From Steromphala cineraria (Eukaryota; Mollusca; Gastropoda; Trochida; Trochidae): 64,000 bases of DNA. Position 1 is the first letter of the stretch. The number at the start of each line of letters is the position of its first letter. A model generated the notes under the pieces. That model had not been told where the DNA came from, searched no databases, and saw only the letters and a list, made by a program, of their open reading frames with translations. Of this stretch, positions 1-48,195 are shown one piece after another. The stretch covers positions 52,676,645-52,740,644 of the forward strand of contig OU744731.1 in NCBI GenBank assembly GCA_916613615.1. The letters run 5' to 3'. A program made the translations under genes and the position numbers.

Positions 1-2199
1 AAGACCCTGTCATTTTCATCAACTTTGTGCAAATTCTGGTCCCTCTCTTCAACTGAATCCTCAACGTAAAAATTTATAAAGGTGAATACAAGTTTTTTTC
101 TGGACAAATACTTAAAATTTTACACTAGCAGGTCGGGCTACCGTCAATAATGTTTTACTAGCCCGTGGGAATTTTAACTAGTATCGGGCTAGCGGGCTAG
201 TGGTTATTTCGAACGCTTGATGGAACCATAAGGTCCCGTCTGCTCCATTTAAATCAACACCATATCAGCCAGGTTTGCATTGGATTTAGAAATAAGAAAC
301 TGTTTAGTGATGTTGTGAGGTCAAATCTTAAAGGGACCCGCCGTCCCCAACACAAATGGCCTTCGGCCCGTGCTGAGAAGCCCGCTCATTATTGAGCTGA
401 GCTACGCTTTACCGCTGAGATGGGGAGAAGAGAGCGGTTTAGGGTTCGCTTTTCTTTAGGGGAATCCCCTCGTTAATCATGCGCGCTGATTGGTTAATAA
501 TACTTTTGACATATATTGTATTGGGCGAGACTGTAATAAATAATATCTCTCTCTCTATATATATATATAACGTTTTAGTTTCGTAAGAGTATTTTAATTT
601 TAATATCCAAACGAATGCGCTTGCCAAGACATTGTAAGTTTTCAAGTTTCGCTAATGACTGGAGTATTGACAAAGCGTCATGAAACTTACTCAGTGAAAC
701 AATGCTAAGGATTTTCTAATTCTGATAAAAAAAAAATTTTAATTATGCTATTTTCATACAATCTCAATTGATGGCTGAATCACATGACAACGGTAAAGTG
801 TTTTTAAAAGGAAATTGTATACAAACAGTATTGTCTGTATATCATGAACGCCTTCTAGCTTGTTTATTTAGAGTCCTCTTTGTTTAAATCACCACAAAAT
901 GTTATATATCTGTTTATATCGGAGTGGTATAACCATTAAAAAAAACCGCTCCAAAAACAAGATAAGGAACATGTCATGGTTTATTTACAAAATATGTGTA
1001 TTTGGCTATTGTTTGTTTAATAATTTCAAATTAGGAAATAAACATGTATCAATTTAGTTAAATTTATAAAACACTTAATTTTATCAACAAATTGTGATAC
1101 AAATGTTTTTGAAAAGTTTGTTTAAAAAGTTATCAAATTGAAGAATAATTTCTGTCTAGTGTAAAATATGAAGATAATCAATCATTAAACAAACAAAAAT
1201 TCTAAAAAAATACCATTCAACTTCATTGGATAGTTTATACTAAGAAAGGACACGGGAATTTTCTATTAAGCTACGTATACTATTTGCTACAAATGATTGG
1301 CGAAACCTGCGTCTATACGGTAGTGAAGAGTAACAGTGTGGGTTAAATCATTTTTCAATTAATTTGGTTTCATCTAGCTGATGCCGTAGACAACTTCAAA
1401 ATGAGGCATACCAAATAATTAACATTTGAAAACCTACATGTAAACATTTAAACGGATCCCTTAGCTTTTGAATTTTCACAATTTCTTGTGTTTGTGTTCA
1501 GATTTATGAATCGTGAATAAGAGTGGATACTCAAATAAGCGTTGTACAGCCCGTTCGCCGATTGTTTGTGTTTATTGTTTTAAAAAAAAACAATGTTTAA
1601 ACCAATCACTTTATAAAAACGTTGCTGCTCATAATAACTGCCGAGACATCTAATAGATAGGAAAGGTAAGAGGTTTGGAAATTGAAATAATTTTGTCATC
1701 TATTCATTTTGTTTTGTGATTTTTCATGGTTAAATAACATCGTTTTGAATATGTGTGATACACTGAACAGCCTGAAATAACACTTGATATAACGGGGAAC
1801 TGTCATTTGATGTTGTGTATTATGGAGCTGGATGTAACAGATAACAGGTGTGAGACGTCAGTTTATTGACATCCAGTGACTCTAGTCATGTGTCGTAACA
1901 GGTCATATAACTGCCGGGTCACTGTTTGATGGCGCCATCCTGTCTGGTTGAGTGGACGATGGATACACATACAAGACATATACAAGACAATTGCCGCCAA
2001 TTAAACGTTATTTCAATCCCCGACAGAATGTCTAGCTTTCAAAACCAAATGAGGCTGTAGAACATTATATCTGACTAATGAAAATCAGTATAGGTGAACG
2101 TTTCATCGTCCGCAACAAATTTCCATTATTGATCACTTCTTATATGGTTCTTATTTACGATCTACAGAATACAAAATTAAATAGAAAAAAATATCTCAA
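1..2199. other. AT-rich non-coding stretch, no gene recognised
   Basis: I see no exon with convincing coding character here. Around 120-210 there is a short cluster of repeated GGGCTAG/CTAGCCC words with inverted symmetry, which looks like part of a dispersed repeat. The block at about 243-340 (ATATCAGCCAGG and GAGGTCAAATCTTAA words) recurs near 3836-3925, so it belongs to the same repeat family as the 3.6-4.1 kb duplication. A short (TC)n(TA)n tract lies near 548-569. Missing 5' exons of DNAAF9 could in principle hide here, but I could not identify any. Confidence 0.5.
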
Positions 2200-2812
2200 C
2201 TTTACAAGCTGCAGCGAATATTGGATGTGGTAACAACGTGGTGTTCTAAATGGCGTCTGAATGTTAATCAAGAGAAAACGAAGATAATCCATCGCCTACG
2301 ATGTGGAAGCCTCCCCTTATACGTAGAGACAGGACGACACTGCAGACCCCCCACCCCATTAGAGAGTAGAATTTGTCGATTTTGTCAAAATGTTGAAACA
2401 GAAGTTCATTTTATTTCAGAATGCCACTTTTACAATGATCAAAGAAGCAATTTTAATTTAGATTGTTATAATGAAACGGGGCCTTAGGACCTATTTATCG
2501 GAAAACAGCCCAAAACGCATTAAATGTATCAGTACAACAATAAGGAATATGTTTTTTAGAAGGCAATTATTTTTATAACTCTTACATGTATTTACTTATT
2601 TATCTTTTTTTTTTTAAATTTTAAGCCTGTATTATCGCTACTTTTACATACCTATATTTACGAATATATTGTACACTGTTTTATCTTGTAAAGTGTCTCA
2701 TAAGCCAAAAATTGGCTGGTTGTTAAATATATATTATGTCTTTTAATCATGCTTTTTACAATGTATATTTAACTTGTGACACTATAATAAACCATATCTG
2801 TCTGTCTGTGTT
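2200..2812 (+). pseudogene. LINE retrotransposon remnant: internally deleted RT/C-terminal ORF plus 3' UTR
   Basis: The open frame 2221-2487 joins two separate parts of a LINE protein. The first part (to about 2289) reads like the region after the YADD box of a non-LTR reverse transcriptase, with WCSKWRLNVNQEKTK. The second part has a C-terminal cysteine/histidine finger, CRFCQNVETEVHFISECHFY, typical of some LINE ORF2 C-termini. Several hundred residues between them are missing, so this is a deletion derivative. Downstream sequence to about 2812 (ACTATAATAAACCATA followed by CTGTCTGTCTG) looks like a LINE 3' end. The frame has no ATG at its start. It is dead as a coding gene. Confidence 0.6.
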
Positions 2813-3637
2813 ATCGATAACGTATTGGTGACAAATAACCAAATCGTAATCGATGCTTTTTCAAATTACATGACTGTCCCTCATTTAGATAATGATTATC
2901 TAAACTTCGGTATATGTGCGATGACTGCGCACCCGAAGGAGACATCTATTTTGCTGGACTACCCTTCATTATCCTCACATTATCGTGAATATTATCATAT
3001 TTTGGAAACTACGTATAACTGATATTTCTTACGCAGTTTGAAACAGCACACTGTTTAATAAACGAATTGGTATATAATAGATTACATTTATTTTTAAAAA
3101 TAATAATGTTAATTATTAATTATATGTCAAAGAATATGTTCTTGCGGTTGCATGTCTATTGTTACAGGACATTTGAAAGACAACACATTTTTATTTTATT
3201 TGTTTTATATTTTAGTAATTGAAATGGAAATTAATTATAAATTTCCAATTGAAAACAGTTATTCAATACAAGAAAATGTGTTGTAATGATGATTTAATAA
3301 TGTTATGACATATGCAAAAGCTATTCTATTCAGAATTTGTAGATGCATTAATTTGTTACCAAAACAACTCACTGTCACAGTGAGATAACTCAATCAATCA
3401 TGATATATTAAAGCCGCATTATAGCGGTTTAAACAATGTATTTGATTAAACAAACAATTCAATCAGAGAAACCGAAGAGTTTACGTTAACCGGTTCTCTG
3501 TCACAGTCAAGCTCCGTACAGCAATGAATAATCAACACTGCTGCGGAGCTTAGGAGAGACTCGGCGCACGGTAGCGGGCTACTAATTAATAAATGTGATG
3601 CATCACATTTACGGGGACGCAGACTCGCTTTAAGGGC

Positions 3638-4130
3638 CTGTCATGAAGGGCTTGTATGAAGGTCTGACATTGTCATCATTGGTACTGGAAGGATTGCAGG
3701 ATAGGTCTGGAGAGGAGGTATTGGAACAATTGAGTTCCATCTGCAATGTTATCTCAATTCTGTATATCAGAGTTCAGAGTTAGGGATGTTTTTGGTGCTT
3801 GTAGTGAGGTCATATCTGTTTAGATGCTATCTTCAAATCATCACCACAATGTATATCAGCCAGGATGGTTACTCAGAAGAGAGACAATTTATTAGTAACA
3901 TTGTTAGGTCAAATCTTAAGGGTCTGTCATGAAGGGCTTGTATGAAGGTTCAACACCGGCTTCACCGGTACCGGCAGGATTGAAGGATAGGAGAAGAGGA
4001 ACAATTGAGTTCCATCTGCAATGTTATCTCCATTCTGTACATCAGCTAAATTAGACATTGAGGTCTGAGTTTTGATGTTTTTAGTGCTTGTTGTGAGTTC
4101 ACATCTGTTTAGATTCAGTCACGCCACACT
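3638..4130. repeat. diverged tandem duplication of about 280 bp
   Basis: Two copies begin with nearly the same words (CTGTCATGAAGGGCTTGTAT) at about 3640 and 3920. They continue in parallel through AACAATTGAGTTCCATCTGC, CTGTATATCAG/CTGTACATCAG and CATCTGTTTAGAT. The copies differ by substitutions and small indels, so the duplication is old. A piece of the same family occurs at 243-340. No coding content was seen. Confidence 0.7.
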
Positions 4131-4540
4131 GTATGGTGGACTTGACGCCTGTATCCGGCCGGATGTGGCTAATGTAGTTAATGAGACAACTGAGTGATCA
4201 CAGCCCTCGTGTCCAGTCATTCTCTTTAATCCAGCTATTTGTATGCTAATGTTCTCTCTTTATTTATAAACCTCCTCCAAATATATAACCAATCTTATTC
4301 ATGAATTGTACTTTAATGCATTTGTTTTATAAATGTATCTTGTTAAGCTTGCTGCCAGTGTTATTTTTTGTAAAAATTTGCCCTTTCATTACTTAAGGTA
4401 CCAATATTTCAATTGGTAGGAATTAACCAAAATGACCCCCTCGACTGGAAGAACAACATTGGTTATTGACTCATCAACTGTTGTGGATTGAAAAAGGATT
4501 CTCTGAAACCATTCACCTTTAACCTAAACCCAATACCCTG

Positions 4541-4717
4541 CAGTGGTGGATCCAGGGGAGCTGTGGGTTCATTCGGTCCGAACCTCCCTCCCCCCTTTTG
4601 AAAATCAGTTAAAGATTCAAGTCAATAATGTTGTATAACAATATACCCCTCCCCCATTGACAATTTCTGAAACCGACCCCCCCCCCCCCCCTTTCCAAAA
4701 ATCCTGATCCGCCACTG
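4541..4717. mobile_element. hAT-like MITE with CAGTGG...CCACTG ends
   Basis: The ends are imperfect inverted repeats: CAGTGGTGGATCCAGG at the left, and ATCCTGATCCGCCACTG at the right, which is the reverse complement apart from a few bases. The CAGTGGCGGATCC terminus is a familiar hAT-family MITE signature. The interior carries C-rich runs, including about 16 C at 4675-4692. I do not see a clean 8-bp target duplication, so family assignment rests on the termini alone. Confidence 0.6.
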
Positions 4718-6987
4718 TCCTTAGTGCATAGTGCATGAATAATGATAATATGTAGTAAAAATCACCATAGTCCAAGTGGACTCAGTGCAGGTGGAGAAAA
4801 TAAAAAGCGCATCCAGCAATTAGTTGCTGTTTTTTATGTCTTTATTCATAGTTTCCTCAATTTATTTGAAAGATGATACGGGTCAAGCAAGTGCTAATAA
4901 TGATTGTTCTATGAATTAATTGCCTATTTTATGTATTGGTGTGGTTTGAGGTAAACATTGATATGGTTTTATATCAATAACTCTGTATTTTTGCATCTTT
5001 TTATGATATATGTGTTCTCAGTGAACTTTATCCGCTGCAATATATTCTCTTTATGCTAAGAAATGACACTTCAAGTCATAAACATGTGATCTATTGCAGG
5101 AACTCTTATAAACAATGGGGAAATGGGAATTTTTGACAGCAATCTTTAGATTAATGTTTCTAATTTCCTTAGATGACAAACATATATTGCTATAAAATTT
5201 TATTTTTCTCTTTTGTGTATTCCAGTCAGATTTGGTTTTGTAACTCAGACATCCAAAACAATTTTTTGATAAATTATCATCATAAAAATCATTAAATAAT
5301 TGCTAGTATCAATCAAACCGTAATTTTGACTCTTGAAATTGCAGACCACTTTGATTATATTCCAAATATAGGTTTTGTCAACAATGATATAGACATAACA
5401 AGATTTTGTCATTTTATCACCACTGATGATATGTATTTATTCATAATATCCATTATTAAATGTCACCAATAAGAGATTTATGCTTATCAAATCTGATGTC
5501 TCAAAATATCTGTTATCAATAAACTTTATATGTATTACACAAATATGATACATTGTCCATTACCATTTTACTATCAAATAAACCATATTTTAGTTGTAAA
5601 TACTAACACCATATATATAGATTATTATTTCTTCTATTATTGTTTTTCAAAAGAATAACTAACAGTTACCAGGGTTTGAGAAAGCCATCTTTGACAATCG
5701 GCCATTTTCAGGGGTTTTGCTAATTTCCCTAGTTTCAAATAAGCCATTTACCGGTATATCAATAGTCAACTACAGAATTTTAATAGGCCATTTTTCCTCT
5801 AATGTGCAAAATGGCCCATGGCCGTGCCTTTCCCAATCACTGAGTTACACAATAGCAAACATGTTCTTTGATATCTTAATCATTATTATTCTAGGCAAAG
5901 GACCACATATTCACATTATTTCAGATAAGATACAAACACATTTTCGAATGGAATACCGGGCCAGTGGGGATAAAAAGGAATTAAGCCTTCATTCTGAAGA
6001 GAACGTCTTCCAATAAACATGTATACCCAAGGCACTCATTTGATCAATTTGGTACTAAGGAATTAAGTAATTAAATTTCTAATGTAAGAGTACATTTTCA
6101 GACTTCTTCAGGAAGATTTATATAATGACGCATCCCCGTTTCTTGAGTTATGTAAAACCTTGACACATCCCCATTTCTTGAGTTATGTAAAGCCTATTTC
6201 TGTATCAAAATTAGATCATTTTTTTGTCTCGCAAATGGAACCATCCAATTTTCGTTTATGTCATTCTTGTAAGATCTTCTTGTTCAAAACACTCTTCAAA
6301 AGATGCCCTATATTCTATATATCAGTTCCATTGAAGACAGGTCACAGATATGTGAACTTGCGTCTTCTTTGCATGTGACATACATTTCAAGTTCTTTTTT
6401 AATAGAGATTATGTAAAGCATATTAATATTAAAAGAATTTCTTATATAAATCTTTAAAAAAATGCCAGTTACCAGCCTCCTTTTGTCCAAAATCTTGCAG
6501 ATTTTATATTCATCTTAGAAACTTTATGTAAGATAGGAATTCAAGTTTTTAAATATGATAAAACGTTTTTGCTGAATAATTATTTAAAAAAACTTAATCC
6601 TGGTTTGCTTATGACGTTGCGACATCTGTTAAGAAGTAGGTTTTGGGTATTTTTATTTTATTTTTTGACTTCGGTAATAAAGAGGACATCATATGAGTAG
6701 CCATTACATACTATATTTAAGACACTGATGCCTTTACATCTGTATATCCTCGCTCTTGCTTGGGAAATACAAATATTCAGGCATTTTGGTTGTAAACATA
6801 TTATGTCATGGACACTCATATAATATCCCCTTTATACTGTCAAGTTCAGACTTAATGGCTAAGAGACTGAAAAGCTGGCACAGAAATACAGCATGGCTTA
6901 AATTTGCCAGTTTTTCTGGGAGCATTTCTTTCAGATGTTGCTGTAGAAAGTCCTTGACTGTAACTTAACCAGAAAGCTTATTTCCAG
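4718..6987. other. non-coding, mostly AT-rich; one small tandem repeat
   Basis: No coding exon was recognised. A 35-bp unit is repeated twice at about 6126-6195 (TGACGCATCCCCGTTTCTTG, then TGACACATCCCCATTTCTTG). The region 6630-6833 is a dispersed repeat annotated separately. This stretch is immediately 5' of the first visible DNAAF9 exon, so it is intronic if the gene starts outside the window. Confidence 0.5.
6630..6833. mobile_element. dispersed repeat, copy 1 (second copy at 43975-44163)
   Basis: This block shares long words with 43975-44163: GACTTCGGTAATAAA, CATACTATRTTTA, and a right end with AAACATATTATGTCATGG then ACACTCATATAATATCC. The second copy is partly self-complementary (CATGACATACTATGTTTACG near its left, CGTAAACATATTATGTCATG near its right), so the family is foldback-like. 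No protein is encoded. The class is unknown. Confidence 0.6.
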
Positions 6988-35905
<28,918 letters not shown>

Positions 35906-38267
35906 TGGCGCCATTCTCCTGCAGGAGGGTTTAACCATTGTAGAAGTATTTAACGGAGTGCCAATACTGACTTCAGCAAATCAAAGCTGTTCTACAAAGA
36001 TACAGAGTTTTCAATTCTGTTAAATTGACAAATAATTGTTACTGTGTGAGCGATATGAAATATGATAGAAGAACTGAAATGATTTGTCAAAACTGATTTT
36101 AGCAGATAATATTTAATTCTTTCAAGTACAAGTTTGCTTAGATCATATTGATTGACATATTATTAAGTTAGTATCTATGAAAATTGACACTTGATAAAGA
36201 TTGGTATAACAAAATTATTGCTCACTCGCTAAATTTGAATGTCAGCTGAATACTAAGTGCATTACCAAAATAGTTTTGCATTAGTATATAGAACTTCTTT
36301 CACAATTTGCTTTGGTTAAAGTAGGTCATAAAGGTTGCTTTTATGGAAGAATGGGCGTCAACCTTAAACATGGTTTGGACATGAGCCCAAGATTGTTTAG
36401 CAGTGGGAACTTGTAGAAAGTGTAAAAACGCACAGCTCTATAATTCAAGCACTGGCAAATACATGATTTCACACTCAATGGCTGATGAAATATTCTTAAT
36501 ATATTTCATGTGTCAAATCATTACTGGTTTTCATTTTAAGCTTGAAGTGGTTGTGTTGAGTTCATGATTTTTGTCCAAACCAAGTTAATGTCTCTTATAT
36601 GTCTTCTGAGTGTCAAAATTCTTGTACAAACATTGATAAGAAGGAGACCATATATATTTTCATATTTCCCATAAAGCCAATATATTCAATAGTCCTGTAA
36701 ATTATAAGTTACAGCATTCTGATGTAGGGGGTATATGGATATATCAGCCTCTCGCTTGGTGTTATGCAACTCGCCGATATCCCCCGCATCTGAATGTTAA
36801 TTTTTTTTTATCTTACCGAATATTTAAACAAAACGCATAAGATATGAAAATAAAAAGAATGTGTAAGGGCTTTGACTATTGTTTGTTCAAAGCTACATAT
36901 CGGTTGATCAAAAGTAATCTTGAGGTGTTTGAGGTAACATACATTGTACATTTCAAGACGCTCAATCTGCACGCTTTTTTCATGCTTTTTGTGGTTGGGT
37001 ATAAATAATTTATCATCCCGCTCAAGAAGGTGATATCAGTATATATCCAGGGTCACGTGGACCAATTAGAGATTGAGATTCTTACATAAGGTAAAATAAA
37101 AGGAAAATTTCTGCGAAGAATCAATTTAAGAATATATACAGGATCTATTAAAATATTTACTCGTTTGTTGTGCCCACAGCAGTATTGTTTGTCACATATA
37201 TGTGATGTTTGTATTCAGCAATTCATGGACATTGTATTATACTCACTTCATATTGACTTCATATTGTGTATTGTGTAACTGCAACTAATGAGTAAAATTT
37301 ATTTTCCATAAAAAAATTAGATGATTGCGAAACATAAGTTGGTTGATTGTTAATTGAATTCTTGTTTCATTCTTGTTCTTTGACTGTTGTTTGATGTTCC
37401 ATGAAATTGGATTCGTCCATTCTATGGAATCATAAAGAACTCAATCCTAGGTTATACATTTATCCTAGAATTAGTTTAATCCACTCTGAGGGTTCATGCC
37501 AACAGTTGCTGTTAACATGACATTCCGTCCAGATAATTTTTTTAACGTCATCACCCATTGCTTCACATTCCTATTTAGAGTATTAAAAATATCAATTCCA
37601 TGTCTCCATAGCACTTTTTGCCTTATACAAGGTTTGCTGATTAATTTGAGAGATTTTTTAGTTTTGTTTCTTTGTGACAAAGTGTTCAAAACACATGTTA
37701 TTCTCAAATCATTCCCTCCAGTTGTACAAAACAATAATTTATTTGCTTAACATGGTTACTGCGTTGTATTAGTTTTATACAAAAAAGTGTTTGATTGAAT
37801 AAAAGAATGTTAAGTTATATCTGTGTTTAGCTTTTCTTTTAATTTCTGTGTCATATATTATGCATTTGAGGAGAGGAAATAAACAACAAATATATGATAC
37901 AAATATGTGCTTGATGTTTTCCAGTCTGACAATAAATTATAATACATGTAGAAATTTGAAAACAATCTGATGAAAACAAGGAAATCCTCAAAAATTTCAA
38001 AATGAAAGAAATTTGTTGAGACCCAAAAGAAGACGGGTAAAATTTGAAAACAACCAGATTAATAGTTTTTTTGTAATAGGTCAGACAAAAATTGTCCTCG
38101 GATATTTTTATTTCTATGTTGCAATAGATACCAATATATCGATAATATTGCTCATCCACGACCCCTTATTCATGGATTTGAAAGGGGGCGGGTGTTGAAA
38201 AGGGGGGGGTTAGGACCCCCTGGACCCCCCCCTGGATCCTCTAGTGGGGATAGTACATTCGGTGCCG
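35906..38267. other. DNAAF9 3' UTR and DNAAF9-HSPA13 intergenic DNA
   Basis: Downstream of the DNAAF9 stop there is no further coding exon. A candidate polyadenylation signal AATAAA lies at 37798-37803, which would give a 1.9-kb 3' UTR containing the dispersed repeat at 36727-37089. Nearer signals may be used. A C/G-rich low-complexity patch (GGGGGGGTTAGGACCCCC) lies at about 38185-38250. Confidence 0.35.
36727..37089. mobile_element. dispersed repeat, copy 2 (first copy at 12243-12537)
   Basis: Shares CTTGGTGTTATGC, ATCTTACCGAATATTTAAAC, GATATCAGTAT and ATCCAGGGTCACGTGGAC with copy 1. It has an extra ~90-bp segment (about 36860-36985) not in the first copy. The left end keeps only one arm of the internal inverted repeat. 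It lies downstream of DNAAF9, possibly in its 3' UTR. Confidence 0.65.
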
Positions 38268-38492
38268 CCGATTAACAAGCGCTCCACCCGACCGTATAGG
38301 TCCGTACTTTCTCCTTATTCAGGTATCCATTTGTACAGCTGGGTGAACTGAGTGCAATGTGGATGAAGTGTCTTGCCCAGGGACACAACACAGGATGAGA
38401 CCCAAGTCCCAAATGTTTGTTGTCTCTACTGGGATTCGAACCTGGGTCTCTGGCGTGAGAGGCTAGCAAGCTAACCACTCAACCACCATACA
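38262..38492 (-). mobile_element. tRNA-derived SINE (minus strand)
   Basis: On the minus strand, A box TGGTTGAGTGG (38475-38485) and B box GGTTCGAATCC (38432-38442) are spaced as in a tRNA promoter. The body reads CCTGGGCAAGACACTTCATC, then CAGCTGTACAAATGGATACC, a core found in several metazoan SINE families. It ends near GCGCTTGTTAATCGGCGGC. It is distinct in sequence from the SINE at 15484. Confidence 0.75.
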
Positions 38493-41400
38493 ATACATTT
38501 ATCACCATTATTATTCAATACCAGATCCAAAATTTGTTTGAAATTGTTCGATGTGAATTACAGAAATGAACTGAGACTCTCAAACAAAAAACAAAATAGA
38601 GGGTTGTTTGTCACTTGTTGGTTTTTATTCACATTTAGAATAACTTGAGAATAATAGATCACCAGTAGAACATGTAACAGATTTGATTGTACAGTTTACA
38701 AAGGCACACTGTTTTGATTTTTTTTGAGTCAGTCACAATAGAATAATTCTCATATTTACATGAACAATATGTCATGGCAGCAAAAACTTTCATTTTCATT
38801 ATTCAAAAAATAAATATCTCATATGGCTTATATACACAAAACTATTTGACATTTCATACAAATTGTGGTAAAATTCCTAAACCAGCAGGAATGACTTTAA
38901 TTATTTACAAATTAAAACAGTATTGTTTTGCCAATAGGATAAATTAAAACAGATAATAAAGAAAATATTTCTTAAGGCTAAATATTACTAATGTATCAAA
39001 TTAGGAATAATTCAACATTAATTATCAAATAAACAAACAAATATCATTATAAAAACATAACAACAGAATATGATAAAAATATTACATGACTACATTTTCA
39101 CAATCAGCAATGAGACAATATCACTGAGGAATGTTTTTATGAATTTAATAACACAATCAATCAAGTACCCAACCCACAAACACTCAAACAAGGTAACAGA
39201 ACTTGCACTCCTTCAAATAAGGGAGCTGTACTTTCACAGAACTTAACATTCTCTATCATACATCTTCCATAAATATCTCTCGAACAAGGTTACAGACATC
39301 ACATTAAAATTAATTTGACAAGATACATAACATTGTCATTTTCACATCACATCCAAAAAATTCTTAAAACAGAAACAAAGAATAATTTAATGCTGAGGAA
39401 TATATGGATGACAACTTCTTTGTTCATTGTATGCGACGTTTCGCATACAATGAACAAAGAAGTTGTCATCCATATATTCCTCAGCATTATTGTCATCCCA
39501 ACTTCTAAAATGCCTCTCAAAGAAGTTAAAGAATAATTTATTGAACCATATCCATTCCTTCAAATAAAGCTATCCTAATTTATTCTAAATCTGCTATGAT
39601 GTCGCTCAAACTAGGAAACATACCGAAGAATAAATGCTAGACGATTGTGAATTTCAAACAATGATGTTTCCCGGGCAGTAGGTGATTATTCAAAGCAATA
39701 ATATATGGTTTCATCCTATTTTTAAATTTAACAAAACCATCATCAGTAATTTTTTCTTGTGAATATTGTAAAAGAGTCGTATCCATTTATTCTAGAAGTA
39801 TTGAGAAAATGAAGATATCACATAGCTAAATAACACCCAACAATTATTCAAGGCAGGCGATTATTCAAGGACGAATCACTCATTTAATAAACTTATGTTT
39901 AATCAGACATACACCCATTATCATATCACATGCAAAACACCAGAGAAACAAGGAAGTATTAACACATCACCACCAAAATTAATTAGGAAACATAATTGGT
40001 TGTTTAAAAATGACAATCTAAAACAACTGTGGAGATAAATCACAAAGTATGACGGATAAAGAGGATTTGTAGTAAGCTGAGGGGTTCAATAACAAACAGA
40101 ATCATTTGATATCTTAATCATTCACACATCATAATACAACATGCAGTTAATTGCTCTGTAGTTGTGAGACTTTTAACATTTCTACCCTTTTAGCAATAAC
40201 AAATCAATATCAATGATGTTTTGAGCCTGAAATCTGGCTTGTTAGGGTGAAAGAGTAAGGATCACATATCAAGCTGCTTTTAGATTTGTTTTGCTAAAGA
40301 AATACATAGACAAATTTATAGACAGATTGTATTGTCACCGGATACCTCACCTTGCCAAAAGCTAATCAGGTCTTCAGCTAAAAACTATAACTCAATGTTT
40401 GCCCATTTTTATAACAAATTTTCTTGGGTTTAGGATGAAACATTTTCATTTAAAGTTTTAATCTATGTTGAAATGTTATAGCTTATTTATCACTCAACAC
40501 TTCTGTCAAAATCATATTCAGTATAACCAAAACAATCTTATAATCTTGACAATCTTGACTAGGACTCGCAATATCAATATTAACAGTTATATCAGACCAG
40601 TGCTTGAAATAAATAGTGTACATATCAAACATCAGTTTGTTTGCTGAAACATTAAAGATTATTATGCTTTTCATGGACATACAGCATAATACAGTCAAAA
40701 CTCTTCAAGTAAAGTTTCATTGGATTATAGAAACTCTATTCCAACTCTATTTTTCTTACCCTTCATCAATATTCTGTTACAATACAAGTGATTGGACTAG
40801 GAACGAATCATTACTCATCCAGACTTTCCATTTGTCCAGTCCTAACTTAATGTGTTGCAACTGTATACTTATAGTGAGTGAGTAAGTTATTGTTTTATGC
40901 CACTTGGGCAATATTTAAGCAATTAGCAGCAGTGTATATTTATAAATAAATACCAAAATATATCTTGAAAGATATAAACCATAACATTTTCTCTAAAAAT
41001 ATAATTCAATTTTCTCTCATGACTTTAAAGAAACATGATACGGAGACTGAAGACAATTGAATAATAAACTACCTCATTCTGTTACCTTCTATACAGAACA
41101 AAATGGTATCAACACAAAAGGTTACACAATTGTCCTCAGTCACTCACAATCTAGATGATTTACTGTAAAGGTTTAATTAGATGTTATATTGCATCGTCTT
41201 TTAACTAATTTTGTAGCTATGCTAAAATACAGTTTCAGATTTCAACACATTTTCAAATTCATCCCTTACATACCCTGTTGTGGTAAAACTTTAAAAAGCA
41301 AATAGTGGCAATGAAAGAACTCATTTCATTTTCTATTAAAACTATGTGAGCTAGTTTTGTCAATTTGTCAAATCAATAGATACAAAAATATTACCCTCAG

Positions 41401-41525
41401 TATTCTGTCTCATGTAATGTATGGTATTATCATGTGTCTTAATATAAACAGGATTCTCTACCAAATTCCCCCTCCCTACAAAAAAATAGGACTGTCCAAA
41501 TAATGCCTCTAGACAATCTCTTCCA
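38493..41525. other. long non-coding stretch, possibly HSPA13 3' UTR
   Basis: AT-rich, with no coding exon. It contains the palindromic foldback at 39389-39535. A minus-strand AATAAA is present at 38624-38629 (TTTATT on plus), but nothing shows that HSPA13 transcripts extend that far. Apart from these I see only low-complexity sequence. Confidence 0.4.
39389..39488. repeat. perfect 48-bp-arm palindrome with 4-bp loop
   Basis: Arm 39389-39436 and arm 39441-39488 are exact reverse complements, separated only by CGTT. The arms contain GGATGACAACTTCTTTGTTC and CATTGTATGCGA. The adjoining 39489-39535 (ATTGTCATCCCAACTTCTAA, ATGCCTCTCAAAGAAGTTAA) recurs inverted beside the related foldback at 51871-52046. 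It is therefore part of a transposable foldback family whose loop has been lost here. Confidence 0.93.
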
Positions 41526-47791
<6,266 letters not shown>

Positions 47792-47890
47792 CGTAAAGAT
47801 AAAACAAAGCCCTAACTAACGACTGGCATCCATATGTTTACAAGTCAACGTGGGTTTCAGACAAGCACTTCCGGGTACGCCGCGCCCCCT
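47792..47890 (-). promoter_or_regulatory. putative HSPA13 promoter / 5' UTR
   Basis: The ~100 bp upstream of the HSPA13 ATG (start codon at 47789-47791) is locally CpG-rich (47870-47900). It holds, on the minus strand, CCGGAAGTGC, a strong ETS-family site. It also holds CCCACGTTGACTT, whose CCACG core is the half-site used by ATF6/XBP1 in ER-stress promoters. No CCAAT partner at the spacing of a full ERSE is visible, so ER-stress control is only a suggestion. No TATA box was seen. Confidence 0.45.
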
Positions 47891-48195
47891 ATCGGCGTAT
47901 TCCCCTGCTAACATGAGCTTGGTTTTGATGGTAACGTGAGTTCGAATCCTCCTAGACATTTATAAAAACTTCATATCGACTTACATTTTAATTCCATGTT
48001 GAAGCATGATAATAATGAAAATAGTGGAAAATTATTTAGAATAAAAATAAACTCACCCTGTCAATTGTTATTAGTAATCTGTTTGAAGTATTTTTTAAAT
48101 AAATTATGTTTTCAATTTTTGACTGATGATCTCAATACAGCAGATTTGTTTTTCTCCTATTGCTAAAACTTAAAAAAAATTGCGGATGTCTTTAC

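Noticed and set aside
2825..3022. Small plus-strand frame of 65 codons
   Set aside because: It has no recognisable motif and a non-ATG start, lies in AT-rich DNA directly after a LINE 3' end, and has no splice signals suggesting an exon.
37471..38198. Several short frames downstream of DNAAF9
   Set aside because: Overlapping frames on both strands in AT-rich DNA with no domain, most likely chance.
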